Of a DNA stretch of 64,000 nt, positions 29,781-38,441 are shown piece after piece. This DNA comes from Nitrospira defluvii (GTDB taxonomy: Bacteria > Nitrospirota > Nitrospiria > Nitrospirales > Nitrospiraceae). How positions within the stretch are numbered: the first letter of the stretch is position 1; each line of letters begins with the position of its first letter. The notes beneath the pieces are model-generated. The model was given only the letters and a program-made list of their open reading frames with translations, searched no databases and was not told the origin of the DNA. Position numbers and translations under genes: made by a program. Location: contig NZ_CAJNBJ010000016.1 in the NCBI RefSeq assembly GCF_905220995.1, forward strand, positions 248,001 through 312,000, read 5' to 3'.

Positions 29781-30290
29781 TCATGTCCGTCGTGAAGACT
29801 TGCCGGTGCCTTTCGCTCTCATCTTCTTTTTCCCCGCTGATTTCATGATCAGGGCGTCCTTCCGTTTCGCAACCGCCACCTCAAGCGCCTCCCAATCAAT
29901 ATCCCTGCGTTCGGCCTCCGGCAGCATCTCACCTTCTTCCTCCTCAATGTGGTGCTTCACGAGCTCAGTCAATACACAAAATTTGGCGTGAAACTTTTCG
30001 TCCTTCGGTTTGAGCTTCTTCAACTCAGCGATCAGCACATGCACAAGATGGTGCTCCTCCACGGCTTCATTCATCATGTCGCTGTCATCAATAGCGTTGC
30101 GGATCGCCGGATAGATCACCTTCTCTTCAAGCTCGGCGTGAATGTCCAACTCGGAAATCGCCCGCGCGGCGATCGCGCCTTGCGCCTGACCATCGGCGGC
30201 TTCGAATTCTTCAAACAGACGCTTCACGTTCTCATGATCTTCCTTCAACATCTCCACGACCCCGGATACACATGTAGTTTTCCCCGCCAT
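29781..30290 (-). CDS. Hemerythrin HHE-domain protein
   Basis: 169 residues from the ATG at 30290, set by GGGAGG seven bases upstream. The four-helix HHE fold is marked by MLKEDHENVKRLFEEFE, the ELDIHAELEEKVIYPA block, EEHHLVHVLIAELKKL and VKHHIEEEEGEMLP, which supply the His/Glu diiron ligands. The C-terminus is a Lys/Arg-rich tail. Proteins of this type bind O2 or NO or sense oxygen. It lies just upstream of cydA on the same strand, which fits an oxygen- or NO-related role. It is the last backbone gene before the integrated elements. Confidence 0.88.
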   Translation of the reverse strand: MAGKTTCVSGVVEMLKEDHENVKRLFEEFEAADGQAQGAIAARAISELDIHAELEEKVIYPAIRNAIDDSDMMNEAVEEHHLVHVLIAELKKLKPKDEKFHAKFCVLTELVKHHIEEEEGEMLPEAERRDIDWEALEVAVAKRKDALIMKSAGKKKMRAKGTGKSSRRT

Positions 30291-30896
30291 AACGAGCCTC
30301 CCTTTGGTGGAAACAAGTACCAGCCTGTTGAGACAACCTAGCAACATTGTGTGTGAGTGAGAGCTCGTATCATCCCTAGTTCGTTGGAGGCTCACAATGA
30401 GTCGGCTTCGAGAGTCGAGGTCAACAGACTGCGTGTGCAACACCAGCCAGGCTAAGCGTTTCGGGAACAGCGGCTCGCTTCTGCAAGCCTCCCGCTGAGA
30501 ACTTCGCATATGAATGATTTGTGGTTCCTGATGGAGGCGGACGAAGAAGTCCCCGACAGAGCGCGTGAGGACCCGAGGCGAACGGAGACGAAGCGGGCCG
30601 ACCTACCTGCATGATTCCTGACGCTTTGCTGGAAAACCGCGAAGCCGTGACGCGAGCGGGCGCCTGGATTCTGAAGCAGGGCGGCACACTGAAAACACGT
30701 GTTGATCGATCACGCAGGCGAGCCCACCTATCTGGCCGCACAACAACCACGCCCAGGATTGTCTTAGCGGCACCTGCAGGGGAGCTTACAACGACACCAG
30801 CAGTCAGGACGTGTGAGCATGCACACATTCAGCGCGGCAAGAGCTATCGGGAGTGGGCCGAAGAGGCAGATTGTCTCGTAAGCGATTGATTTATGG
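30291..30896. other. Gene-poor stretch left of the first att repeat
   Basis: About 600 bases with short open frames on both strands that have no ribosome site, no recognisable domain and no consistent codon use. It is backbone DNA that would have bordered tRNA-Lys before the insertions. I see no RNA gene in it. Confidence 0.5.
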
Positions 30897-30944
30897 TGGT
30901 GAGTCGGCTGGGATTCGAACCCAGGACCCTCGCCTTAAAAGGGC
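30897..30944. repeat. att-like copy A of tRNA-Lys 3' end
   Basis: Matches the tRNA-Lys gene at 61577-61624 over 48 bases, 45 of which are shared by all three copies. It contains the T-arm and acceptor end including the CCA but not the D-arm, so it is not a functional tRNA. It marks the left boundary of the integrated region. Confidence 0.9.
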
Positions 30945-31393
30945 CCCAGGCGACAAGTAAAATCAATGGTTTGCACGCTGAAACATTCCAATTTGCTACA
31001 CCGTTTTACAATGGCTTACAGATAGGCTGTCCGATATAGGACGCGGATTACAGGCAATGGCCATGCTCGGCTACCCACTCTGGTCTGCAAGGACGATCAC
31101 CTCACCGACAAAATGAATGTATTAGTCTCTGCGGTTCCTACACGAACGCTCAAAATGTGTTCGCCGCGGCATATGACTAGTTTTCTTATCGACATACTGT
31201 CTGAGCCCACCCGTAGTACAACCCGACCGAGCCGACTTTCTTCTCAGCGCGAATATTGGATTTAGAGCGACGTACTTTTTCGGGCTAGTCCTACACTGCA
31301 ATGCTGTAGACAAAGTTCTGAGGGCATGCTACTGAAGGCTTCCAGGCTCGACTTTTTCATATTGCCTTCTATCTGGCATAAAGGAGACAGACA
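30945..31393. other. Noncoding left end of element 1
   Basis: About 450 bases with no credible gene. It includes GTCC-GATATA-GGAC at 31029-31042, closely like the perfect palindrome at 39825-39840 in element 2. The promoter of the DUF262 gene must lie at its right side. Confidence 0.45.
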
Positions 31394-33127
31394 ATGTCCA
31401 AGTGGAAAAGTGAGACGATTTCTGACGTTGTTTTGGAAATAAATAACGATGAATTTGTGTTGCCAGTCATACAACGTCGCCTTGTTTGGACTGAAGACCA
31501 AATTGCACTTCTATTCGACTCCGCTATAAAGAGGAATGCATTTGGGGGAATTATGGTGCTTCAAGAGCGTAAAAATGACAAACCACTTTTTGAAAGTCGA
31601 GAATTCACTTCCGACGGGACTCCGGTCAAATCAACGGAGCGCTCAGATCACATCGAGAGGGATCGCTCTTTCGTCATTGACGGCCAACAGCGTCTTCAAG
31701 CTTTTTTCATCGGCTTGAAGGGGACCTTAGAGGGAAAGCTTCTGTATATAGATTTGGCGAGCGACGGTCTTAACGCCGATTATGATCTCCGGTTCACTGC
31801 GCAATCAGCCCAGTTACCAAAGCAATCCAAGGATGAGGATGGTCTTCAGCGTCAGAAGGTTTGGTATTCAGTGCCATCTTTGTATGAGAGGTTACGGAGC
31901 GCGAATGATGCTGATGCCGTTTCGAGAGAAATAATCGCCCATAAAAATTCGGAAGAAAAACTCAATGAGCAGGTGGAAACAAGGATTCGCAAGACCATTT
32001 CTGAATTTTACCAGGGAATCTTTATTGAAAGCGCTGTTGGAATTTGCAAGGTCGACTTATTGGGAGAGCAAGCAGAAAGAAACCGTCGTCTTCGAGTGGT
32101 TGAATTATTTAGGAGGTTGAATGAGGGTGGAACGAGGTTAAGCGCGTACGATCTTATTGCTGCCAGGCTAAAAGGATTCAATTATAAGATGGAGTCATTC
32201 CTGGATAGCCAATCAAAATATTCCCAGATTGGCTTGGGTCAGGATGAGTTAATTCGGCTGCTATTCATTCTACAGGACGATTCAAGGAGAGAGTTCTCCG
32301 AGGTCGGTGAAGAGGATGCGCTATTTGTTATAGGCAACGAAGAGCGTATCGTGTGCGTCCTGAAGTTGGTGGAGCAGTTCTTACATGCGACTGGACTATA
32401 TGAATTCTTCTCCGGGGGACGTAGATCTGCTATTCCACTTTATTTCATTGCGTACCATCTCTATCACCAGACGGCTGACCTAACGAAGCTTAGTGAATGG
32501 TTTAATCGATTCGACACAAAATCTAATTCTACGAACACTTCCGGTTTATATCGTTGGATTCATTATTCCCTTCTTAACGGTGCCTTTAAGAGTAGGGGGG
32601 CTGGTTGGATAGCTTATAGAACCGGTGTGGCGAGAATTCTGGAAGCCATCCAAGGCACAAAGGGAAAACCATTTCCTACTGATGCAATATTCAAAGTGTA
32701 CAAAGAATACCCCCTTACTTTCTTTAAAGATGGTGGACTTGATGCTGACGATCTCGATCGATTGGACCAGGATTTCGTCCTATACCTCATGTACAAAAAG
32801 GCACGTCAAATACGAGTAAATGATGTAGACCATATACATCCACGAAGTAGGCTAATGGGGAAAATGGAAACTCTTGGAGTTCAGCAGCATGACATTGATA
32901 CGGTTCGTAATTATCAACTTCTTGATTCAGCTACTAATCGGGGAGAGAAACAGGCAAAACCATTTAAGCAATGGCTACTGAGCGTGGAGGATCCTAAGTT
33001 ATACGTTACGCGGCACTTGATTCCAGTGGAACACGAGGGTCTAGACCTTCTTGATGAGAAGAATTTTTCCTTCTTTTTGAAGGAAAGATCAGGATTGATT
33101 TTGAAAAGTATCCAAGCAGAGTTCTAG
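31394..33127 (+). CDS. GmrSD-like DUF262 / HNH nuclease
   Basis: 577 residues; ATG with AAGGAG eight bases upstream. The N-terminal DUF262 (ParB-like NTPase) domain has the signature IDGQQRL at 95-101, and LPVIQRRLVW near 23-32 is the usual start of that fold. The C-terminal part has an HNH-type centre: DVDHIHPRSRL near 476-486 and a downstream Asn in RNYQLLDSATNRGEKQ. DUF262 with DUF1524-type HNH is the GmrS/GmrD architecture of type IV, modification-dependent restriction enzymes that cut glucosylated or otherwise modified phage DNA using NTP. The single-chain form suggests the same role. First gene of element 1. Confidence 0.82.
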   Translation: MSKWKSETISDVVLEINNDEFVLPVIQRRLVWTEDQIALLFDSAIKRNAFGGIMVLQERKNDKPLFESREFTSDGTPVKSTERSDHIERDRSFVIDGQQRLQAFFIGLKGTLEGKLLYIDLASDGLNADYDLRFTAQSAQLPKQSKDEDGLQRQKVWYSVPSLYERLRSANDADAVSREIIAHKNSEEKLNEQVETRIRKTISEFYQGIFIESAVGICKVDLLGEQAERNRRLRVVELFRRLNEGGTRLSAYDLIAARLKGFNYKMESFLDSQSKYSQIGLGQDELIRLLFILQDDSRREFSEVGEEDALFVIGNEERIVCVLKLVEQFLHATGLYEFFSGGRRSAIPLYFIAYHLYHQTADLTKLSEWFNRFDTKSNSTNTSGLYRWIHYSLLNGAFKSRGAGWIAYRTGVARILEAIQGTKGKPFPTDAIFKVYKEYPLTFFKDGGLDADDLDRLDQDFVLYLMYKKARQIRVNDVDHIHPRSRLMGKMETLGVQQHDIDTVRNYQLLDSATNRGEKQAKPFKQWLLSVEDPKLYVTRHLIPVEHEGLDLLDEKNFSFFLKERSGLILKSIQAEF

Positions 33128-33506
33128 CCCATCAGGACTTGGTATCACACATTCGCGCAGGACCTTCTCTTTAGCGATCGCGTCCCGCATCACTTCCGAG
33201 AATGTGGCCGTAAAGCCAATTAGCGATGGGAGTAATTGCTCCTCGACGATCCTGGGCCCATTCGAACGGTGAGAAGATCTCCCTTGATCCCGTTCAGCTT
33301 CTATTATTTGATTCACAGTGCATCTCCCTAGTCCGGGAGCCTATTCCAGGAGTTGCCAATATAATCCTCCAGAAAATGCGGTCCTGGCAACATCTATGGG
33401 TGGTCGAGACCGTGTTGAAGTGCCAGCTGGCTTTACGTTCGACTCTTACTTTGCCCCTTCATTGTTACTAGTAGAACGTGAGAAATCTTATGGAGGTCAC
33501 AGTGGC
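33128..33506. other. Intergenic region before WYL regulator
   Basis: About 380 bases. The WYL frame stays open upstream to 33318 but the composition and lack of a ribosome site argue that translation begins at 33507. A 75-codon minus-strand frame (33089-33316) lacks support. Nothing else recognised. Confidence 0.4.
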
Positions 33507-34523
33507 ATGAAAGACGTGCGAAGCCACGCACCACCCAAAAAAGGTCGGCCCTCCAAAGCTTACAGTCAGGCTGAACGGCTCGCCCGTATATTACGAGCGC
33601 TTGCAAGTCGAGCTATGACGGTCAAAGATATGTCGCAAGAGTTTGGTATTACCAGACGGCAGGTGTACCGGGATCTTGATCAAATTCACGAGCAAGGACA
33701 CCCACTCGAACAGTCAGAGGGGGAAGGGCAAAAGACTTGGCAGCTACCGCTGGGATATAAAGGGATTCCGCCCATTACTGTCTCTCCCTATGAACTCATG
33801 GCGATCTATTGTGCGAAAAGCCATCTGGATTATCTCCGAGGCACCCCGTTTACGGATGATCTTGACCGACTCATTGCAAAAGTAGAAGCGGGTTTGTCGT
33901 ACAAAGTTCTCAATCACCTGGCGCGTATCCACCAAGTGTTTTTACCGCGAGTAGGACCGTTACGGGACTATGCTGGAAAGAAGACGGTCATTAACCAATT
34001 GCAAAAGGCTTTGCTCCTTCAGCGTACAATCGTATTGATTCACGCGAGACCAGATCACGACGAGTCCGTAGAGCATCGTGTCGATCCCTATCGTCTAGTG
34101 CTTCACCAGTCGGGGCTGTACGTGGTTGGCTATTCGCATCGAGCGAAGGCTCTTCGTATGTTTGCAGTGGAACGGATGGCGTCGGCTAAAGTTCTTGAAG
34201 AGTGCTTCCGTCTGCCCGACGAGGTCGACCTTGATGCCATGTATGGAAAGGTATTCGGGTTAATTGATGAGCCGGCTCAGCGCATCCGTGTTCAGTTCAC
34301 TTCGAATGTTGCCTATTTGGTAAAGGAACGTCGTTGGCATCCTAGTCAAACGGTGGACATCCTTGAGGATGGCTCTGTCGTGGTGAACTTTCTCACAGGA
34401 GGTATGGATGAAGTGGCCTCTTGGGTTCTCTCTTGGGCGGAAGATGCTAAAGTTCTGGAACCTCAAGCACTGATTGAGGTCGTGAAGGCGCGTCTTGCGC
34501 GGGCACGGAAGAATTACTGCTAA
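33507..34523 (+). CDS. WYL-domain transcriptional regulator
   Basis: 338 residues from the ATG at 33507 (GGAGG ten bases upstream). After a basic tail (KKGRPSKAYSQAERL) a DeoR-type helix-turn-helix covers about 20-80 (MTVKDMSQEFGITRRQVYRDLDQI). The WYL domain follows (about 145-235, with DPYRLVLHQSGLYVVGYSHR) and a C-terminal WCX-like extension. WYL regulators are typical of phage-defence islands, where they sense nucleic acid or nucleotide ligands and repress the defence genes. The palindrome repeated at 34576 and 35358 in front of the following genes is a good candidate operator for it. Confidence 0.88.
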   Translation: MKDVRSHAPPKKGRPSKAYSQAERLARILRALASRAMTVKDMSQEFGITRRQVYRDLDQIHEQGHPLEQSEGEGQKTWQLPLGYKGIPPITVSPYELMAIYCAKSHLDYLRGTPFTDDLDRLIAKVEAGLSYKVLNHLARIHQVFLPRVGPLRDYAGKKTVINQLQKALLLQRTIVLIHARPDHDESVEHRVDPYRLVLHQSGLYVVGYSHRAKALRMFAVERMASAKVLEECFRLPDEVDLDAMYGKVFGLIDEPAQRIRVQFTSNVAYLVKERRWHPSQTVDILEDGSVVVNFLTGGMDEVASWVLSWAEDAKVLEPQALIEVVKARLARARKNYC

Positions 34524-34575
34524 GCTATCCCTTCCGAAATCCTTTCTCTCCATCTAAGACAGAGCGGGCCGCCTA

Positions 34576-34592
34576 GTGACATTGCCTGTCAC
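34576..34592. promoter_or_regulatory. Operator candidate GTGAC-N7-GTCAC, copy 1
   Basis: GTGACATTGCCTGTCAC, a 17-base dyad between the WYL gene and the small gene at 34708. The same arms, spacing and CCT before the right arm recur at 35358-35374. Two matched copies in front of two genes of the same element suggest a shared regulator, most simply the adjacent WYL protein. Confidence 0.55.
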
Positions 34593-34707
34593 ACTGGGGT
34601 GGTAGAGTGCGGCCATTCAACATTATTGACACTCTGGATGACGTACCGCAGTCACTCAGCCTGATATGAGGTGGTAGAACGCCCAAGTGTCAGGAAGGGA
34701 ACCCTGG

Positions 34708-34947
34708 ATGGAATGGCTATTGCCACTTATTTTGCAGATTGTGATCCCTGCTGACTCACTCATGCAAGTAACCTTAAACAAATCACTCGCGCAGGTAATA
34801 CAAGAGCAGATCAGTTGCCGAAAAGAGTTCAATGAAGCCAAAAAAGAATTCGAAGAGGCGAATACCATTGATGACCCTCTCATACGTTTAATCGCGATTG
34901 ATAAACTACGCCGAACCGTGTTGTTACGCTGCGGTGTTAGACCATAG
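34708..34947 (+). CDS. Small protein of unknown function
   Basis: 79 residues from the ATG at 34708, chosen over a GTG at 34687 because GGAAGGGA lies seven bases upstream. A hydrophobic start (MEWLLPLILQIVIPADSLM) is followed by a Lys/Glu-rich amphipathic helix (RKEFNEAKKEFEEAN). This could be a membrane-tethered or coiled-coil partner of the AAA ATPase downstream. No family recognised. It lies downstream of operator copy 1. Confidence 0.5.
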   Translation: MEWLLPLILQIVIPADSLMQVTLNKSLAQVIQEQISCRKEFNEAKKEFEEANTIDDPLIRLIAIDKLRRTVLLRCGVRP

Positions 34948-35004
34948 CAGACAGACGTACACCCAAGGAATGCAGTTGTAATCTTCATCACAACGGAGGC
35001 CTGG

Positions 35005-35214
35005 ATGAAACCGTTGATCTATAGAAACTGGCGAGGCAAAAGCTTCGTCATAGATGACACCTTTGTAGAGGATATTAAAGCACGGCTTATCGCGGAGGGA
35101 GAGGACCCTTCCGACTGGGATTACTTTACACCAGAATATCTGATGAAGGTATTGCCCACTATGGAGGCTCACGAGAGATGCATTCAATTAGAGGAGGCAT
35201 GGAGCAGGTTGTGA
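35005..35214 (+). CDS. Small acidic protein of unknown function
   Basis: 69 residues; GGAGG with 7-base spacing precedes the ATG. Composition is normal for a folded soluble protein (RNWRGKSFVIDDTFVEDIKA near the start), with no known motif. It follows the other small gene by 57 bases and precedes the AAA ATPase gene. Likely part of the same regulated set, function unknown. Confidence 0.5.
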   Translation: MKPLIYRNWRGKSFVIDDTFVEDIKARLIAEGEDPSDWDYFTPEYLMKVLPTMEAHERCIQLEEAWSRL

Positions 35215-35357
35215 AAGGCAAAGAGAAAATCACAAGGCCAATAGGTCCTCCTATTTAAGCGGTGGCGGCGTTGAGTAGTTCCTTGCAACAGTCTGCTATG
35301 ACTTGCGTGCTTGCCATAAATGAACTCTAGCTCTGACGGCCAATGTTCGGCTTACAT

Positions 35358-35374
35358 GTGACTTATCCTGTCAC
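35358..35374. promoter_or_regulatory. Operator candidate GTGAC-N7-GTCAC, copy 2
   Basis: GTGACTTATCCTGTCAC, 47 bases upstream of the AAA ATPase start codon, a position where a bound repressor would overlap the promoter. It matches the dyad at 34576 in arms and spacing. Confidence 0.55.
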
Positions 35375-35421
35375 AACTTCATGCGAGATTCCTTGCACAG
35401 TACATTATGAAGGGAGAAAGC

Positions 35422-36687
35422 ATGCGCGAGACTTTATTGGAGAATGAACAGGCACAGGCATTTCTGTTAGCCCACCCTTATCAGAAGGGGTGGAAAGTCT
35501 ATCGGTATACAGAAGCGATCGCCGCACAACTATTCTTGTGTTTTCTTCCAGACTACTTAAGGGATCACTGCCCACAAGCTATTAGTCGCCGAGAATTAAT
35601 CCGGCACCTATCGGATGATGAGCTGTTTGACGCTCCTTTTGTGGCGCATGCAACGCCGGCGGGGAATCCCTGGGATGTGAAATTAGATCTCAATGGAAGC
35701 GGTTGGAGGGGTTTGCTGGAATTCGAATGGGCAGACTTTCCCATCCATATTCTCGCAAGCTCGCTGTCGGCAAGGTATTCATGGACCGATGTATTTACCG
35801 TCGCCACCCAGTCGAATCGGGCCTTACGAAGCCTCCATCAGTCCTTAGCCCACTATGCGCGTAACGTCAGAATGAAAGGAAGGCCTGGACGAATCACGGT
35901 AATCAATGGCGATGACGTGGACGTGAGATCGGCCCCCTGGGACGACCTACTGCTACCACCCGGCATGGTGGAGGATATTCGGACGAGTGTCGAAGGTTTC
36001 TTTAGGAGTGAGCAGACCTATCAACAACTCGGCCTTCCCCATCGGCGTGGATTCCTCTTTACCGGACCTCCGGGATGCGGCAAGACCGCCACTATCAGAG
36101 CACTGACCACACATACCTCGGCCACTTTCGTGACCGTAGACGGACGGTATGATGTCGAAGATTACCATGTCGAACGGGCTTTGAATCTTGCTAATCAACA
36201 GTCACCGGCAGTGGTGATACTAGAAGACCTAGACAAACTCATTAGCTCGAATCGCATCTCTTTGGCTCATCTGCTGAATCTTTTGGATGGACTAAGAGAA
36301 TTTAAAGGGGTTTTAGTGATCGCCACCTCGAACGAGCCTCAGAAATTAGATCCGGCGCTGCTGCACCGGCCTAGTCGGTTTGACCGAATTTGGAGATTTC
36401 CATTGCCCCGATACGAGCAGCGCTTGGAATTGTTGGTGAAAGTGGCCAGAGGGCAGTTCTCGATGGCAGCCGTCCAAGAGGTCGCGAGACAATCGGAGGG
36501 GTTTTCGATGGCGTATGTTCAAGAAATCGTAGTGAATGCCTTGCTGCGCTCCGTCGACCGGGGAGGCCAAACGGATGACGATGCTCTAACGACGAGTCTA
36601 GCGACAATGGAAGCTCAGCGTAAATCGGCGGCCAAGTCTGACGATGTGGCGGCACGCGAGAGCGTCGGTTTCGCTTGCAGCGGATAA
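35422..36687 (+). CDS. AAA ATPase with novel N-terminal domain
   Basis: 421 residues from the ATG at 35422 (AAGGGAG five bases upstream); an ATG five codons earlier is possible. Residues 1-185 match nothing I know. A classical AAA module follows: Walker A GPPGCGKT near 214-221, Walker B VVILEDLDK near 264-272, sensor-1 ATSN and arginine-finger region HRPSRFDRIW near 315-324. This single-ring AAA resembles the BCS1/FtsH-like clade used for protein remodelling. A defence or toxin-handling role is inferred only from the neighbouring DUF262 nuclease and WYL regulator. Last gene of element 1. Confidence 0.75.
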   Translation: MRETLLENEQAQAFLLAHPYQKGWKVYRYTEAIAAQLFLCFLPDYLRDHCPQAISRRELIRHLSDDELFDAPFVAHATPAGNPWDVKLDLNGSGWRGLLEFEWADFPIHILASSLSARYSWTDVFTVATQSNRALRSLHQSLAHYARNVRMKGRPGRITVINGDDVDVRSAPWDDLLLPPGMVEDIRTSVEGFFRSEQTYQQLGLPHRRGFLFTGPPGCGKTATIRALTTHTSATFVTVDGRYDVEDYHVERALNLANQQSPAVVILEDLDKLISSNRISLAHLLNLLDGLREFKGVLVIATSNEPQKLDPALLHRPSRFDRIWRFPLPRYEQRLELLVKVARGQFSMAAVQEVARQSEGFSMAYVQEIVVNALLRSVDRGGQTDDDALTTSLATMEAQRKSAAKSDDVAARESVGFACSG

Positions 36688-37167
36688 GAACCCTGAGAAC
36701 AAGGTATTCCTTTCCCGACGAGCTTGATTAGACGAACAAGTGATGCGGGCACCGTGAGTAGGACGTTTCAACTTAAGCCTAATCCCGCTGAAGATAACCA
36801 CTTTGAGAATCGGTCGTCAAGATCGCTTCCAGAGCGTTTTTTCTTTGGCCTCATCATTAAATGTGAGGGATAAGTGTGGCGCTTAGAGGATGTTGCGCTA
36901 CCGCATTTTATCTCAGGTCAGTAAGCTGGCACGCGGGCGACTCTTAGGGATGGTGAACGCCGTTTGCCTAAACGTGGAAATTCCCCCATTTGAAATGTGC
37001 GTTGTCTACGAAGAACGGTTCCAAAAGTCCAAAGCGATGGGGACAAAGCGGATCTGATACTAATCACCGGAGATTGTGGGCGCTTTCATTTTAAGTAGAC
37101 TATTTGCTCAGGGGCTTTTTTTGAGGATTTTCGAAATCTGAATGTCTAGTAAGTCTTTGAATTAAAA
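36688..37167. other. Noncoding right end of element 1
   Basis: About 480 bases. The only frame of note is a 35-codon open frame at 36950-37057 (rightward), without a good ribosome site; it may be a remnant. Nothing else recognised before the att copy at 37168. Confidence 0.4.
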
Positions 37168-37212
37168 TGGTGAGTCGGCTGGGATTCGAACCCAGGACCC
37201 TCGCCTTAAAAG
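37168..37212. repeat. att-like copy B of tRNA-Lys 3' end
   Basis: A 45-base exact match to the tRNA-Lys 3' part, from the anticodon loop to CCA. It is the junction of the two tandem elements. The bases to its right differ from the tRNA immediately after the shared G, which marks the core edge. Confidence 0.9.
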
Positions 37213-37239
37213 CTTGCTAAGTAGTATTTCTATAGCAAG
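37213..37239. repeat. Inverted repeat next to att copy B
   Basis: CTTGCTA and TAGCAAG are separated by 13 bases and begin exactly at the edge of the att core. This position suits an accessory integrase or excisionase site. It could also act as a weak hairpin. Confidence 0.35.
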
Positions 37240-37355
37240 TTGATTTTGCGAAGGGTTCCCCGTTTTTTCGCTTAATCATGCGTTTAATAACTTCCGATGA
37301 TTCTAAAAAATGACCTGCGTGCTGCACTAGACGGAGGCCGGGACGCGGGCCCGCA

Positions 37356-37454
37356 CCCAAACTCATTTGGTGGCTGGTAGCCCAGCCCCAAATGAAACCG
37401 AGTGCCATTGCAGTATTCCTCGATGAAGAGCACGAGGATTTTCGGAAGATAGTC
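37356..37454 (-). pseudogene. Remnant of IS3-type transposase C-terminus
   Basis: The minus strand encodes FIEEYCNGTRFHLGLGYQPP followed by NEF, which matches the usual end of IS3/IS481-type transposases (a helix, then H-x-x-LGYxxPxEF). There is no catalytic domain, start codon or inverted repeat, so only a fragment survives. Confidence 0.6.
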
Positions 37455-37459
37455 CAGTA

Positions 37460-37492
37460 GGGAGCACCGACCCAACCTTGGTCCGTGCTCCC
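37460..37492 (-). terminator. Strong hairpin after exported-protein gene
   Basis: GGGAGCAC and GTGCTCCC pair over 8 bases with a further 4-base stem (GACC/GGTC) inside. It lies 27 bases past the stop of the leftward exported-protein gene. There is no long T-run, so termination is likely but not typical. Confidence 0.5.
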
Positions 37493-37518
37493 TTGGCCTA
37501 AAAATTATCGCAGTTCTA

Positions 37519-38133
37519 TTATTCCCAATCTCCCCAACCGCCCGGCAATGAAGGGGTGACACTTACAAGACTAGGAATCTTCGATATCAGGCATGCTTGT
37601 AGCGAGGCTCCAAACGCGCTCAACCCAGCAGAGCCACCTGTGGCGATAGCAGTTAGAGCACCCGCAACTCCCGCAGTCGCGAGACATTCGTCTAGAGCTT
37701 TACTAATGTCTTCCTGTTTAGCCGTAGAAACTTGAACCCTCAGGGTTGAATACATCCACCTCCATTGGACCGTCCAGCCGACACAGGTTCGCCACTGTCC
37801 ATCAAATGGTATATCACCGCTTGCCCAATTGGAGCACTCGGTACGAGACTGGGGAAGCGTTAACGGATCTTTCCACCTACCGAGATCTCTTTCAAAGAAA
37901 GTCGTTCCGTTCAATTTAGGTGTATCCAAGCGAAACCAAGGCCCCCCATTGGGTTCTAATTGATTGTTGTCACCGCGTAACCTCGAAGGGGGAGCCTCTG
38001 ATTCTTTCAACCAGATCTGCCCATCAAGTTTTTTCTTTACTGGTAGTTCCTGTGACGCCCTCCCAGCAGAACTTGTCCAAACAATGCAAAAAGCTACGAC
38101 GACAAACATAAAAAAACGATAATAAGTCAACAT
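37519..38133 (-). CDS. Exported protein with glycine-rich hydrophobic C-terminus
   Basis: 204 residues from the ATG at 38133 (GGAGG five bases upstream). A signal peptide is clear (about 1-27). The middle is Trp-rich (GGPWFRLDTP, WASGDIPFDGQWRTCVGWTVQWRWMY as span about 90-130) with Cys residues that may pair. The end has a small-residue hydrophobic stretch (AGVAGALTAIATGGSAGLSA) like those of pore-forming peptides or glycine-zipper toxins. No family recognised. It is divergent from a LuxR regulator across a 308-base gap containing a palindrome. An effector or bacteriocin-like role is a guess. Confidence 0.6.
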   Translation of the reverse strand: MLTYYRFFMFVVVAFCIVWTSSAGRASQELPVKKKLDGQIWLKESEAPPSRLRGDNNQLEPNGGPWFRLDTPKLNGTTFFERDLGRWKDPLTLPQSRTECSNWASGDIPFDGQWRTCVGWTVQWRWMYSTLRVQVSTAKQEDISKALDECLATAGVAGALTAIATGGSAGLSAFGASLQACLISKIPSLVSVTPSLPGGWGDWE

Positions 38134-38283
38134 ACAGTCCTCCAATTTAAGAGTGGTTAATGGCACACGAGGCCTCAATACCACGCGATACAAGTGAATC
38201 TACAGTCCCTTGAATTCCAATCATCGACTGACTGTAAATTTTTCCTCAGCCCCCTTAATAACAGGCATGCGCAATGAGCTAAA

Positions 38284-38299
38284 TACGCCAACTGGCGTA
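38284..38299. promoter_or_regulatory. Palindrome TACGCCA-AC-TGGCGTA
   Basis: A perfect 16-base dyad in the intergenic region between the divergent exported-protein and LuxR genes. It is of the size expected for a LuxR-type dimer site and is placed to control both genes. Confidence 0.45.
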
Positions 38300-38441
38300 C
38301 ATGAGCTGTCCTATGCCATATTACGTATGTCAACGAACAGAGGCGGGGCATCCCGGATGCTAGAGTGGATTTAGATTAGTGTGTTTGTGATGAGTGGTAG
38401 ACGATTGACGTCGACCTGCGTCAGGTAGGAGTCATCAGTTA

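Larger units (their letters stand above)
30897..37167. mobile_element. Element 1: integrase-less island at tRNA-Lys
   Basis: Bounded by two same-orientation copies of the 45-base tRNA-Lys 3' segment (30897 and 37168). It carries, all rightward, a DUF262/HNH nuclease, a WYL regulator, two small genes and an AAA ATPase. It is visibly AT-richer than the flanks. No recombinase is encoded, so it is either a decayed older insertion or an element mobilised in trans by the integrase at 60411. Because new insertions enter at the tRNA end, this left-hand unit is inferred to be the older one. Confidence 0.75.

Noticed and set aside
30611..30889. Possible 92-residue gene left of att copy A
   Set aside because: No ribosome site, no domain, and competing frames on both strands.
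30897..30944. Extra tRNA-Lys genes at 30897 and 37168
   Set aside because: Only the 3' part is present; the D-arm and 5' acceptor strand are missing, so these are att duplicates, not tRNAs.
33089..33316. Leftward 75-codon frame after the DUF262 gene
   Set aside because: Overlaps the end of the DUF262 gene and has no ribosome site or recognisable family.
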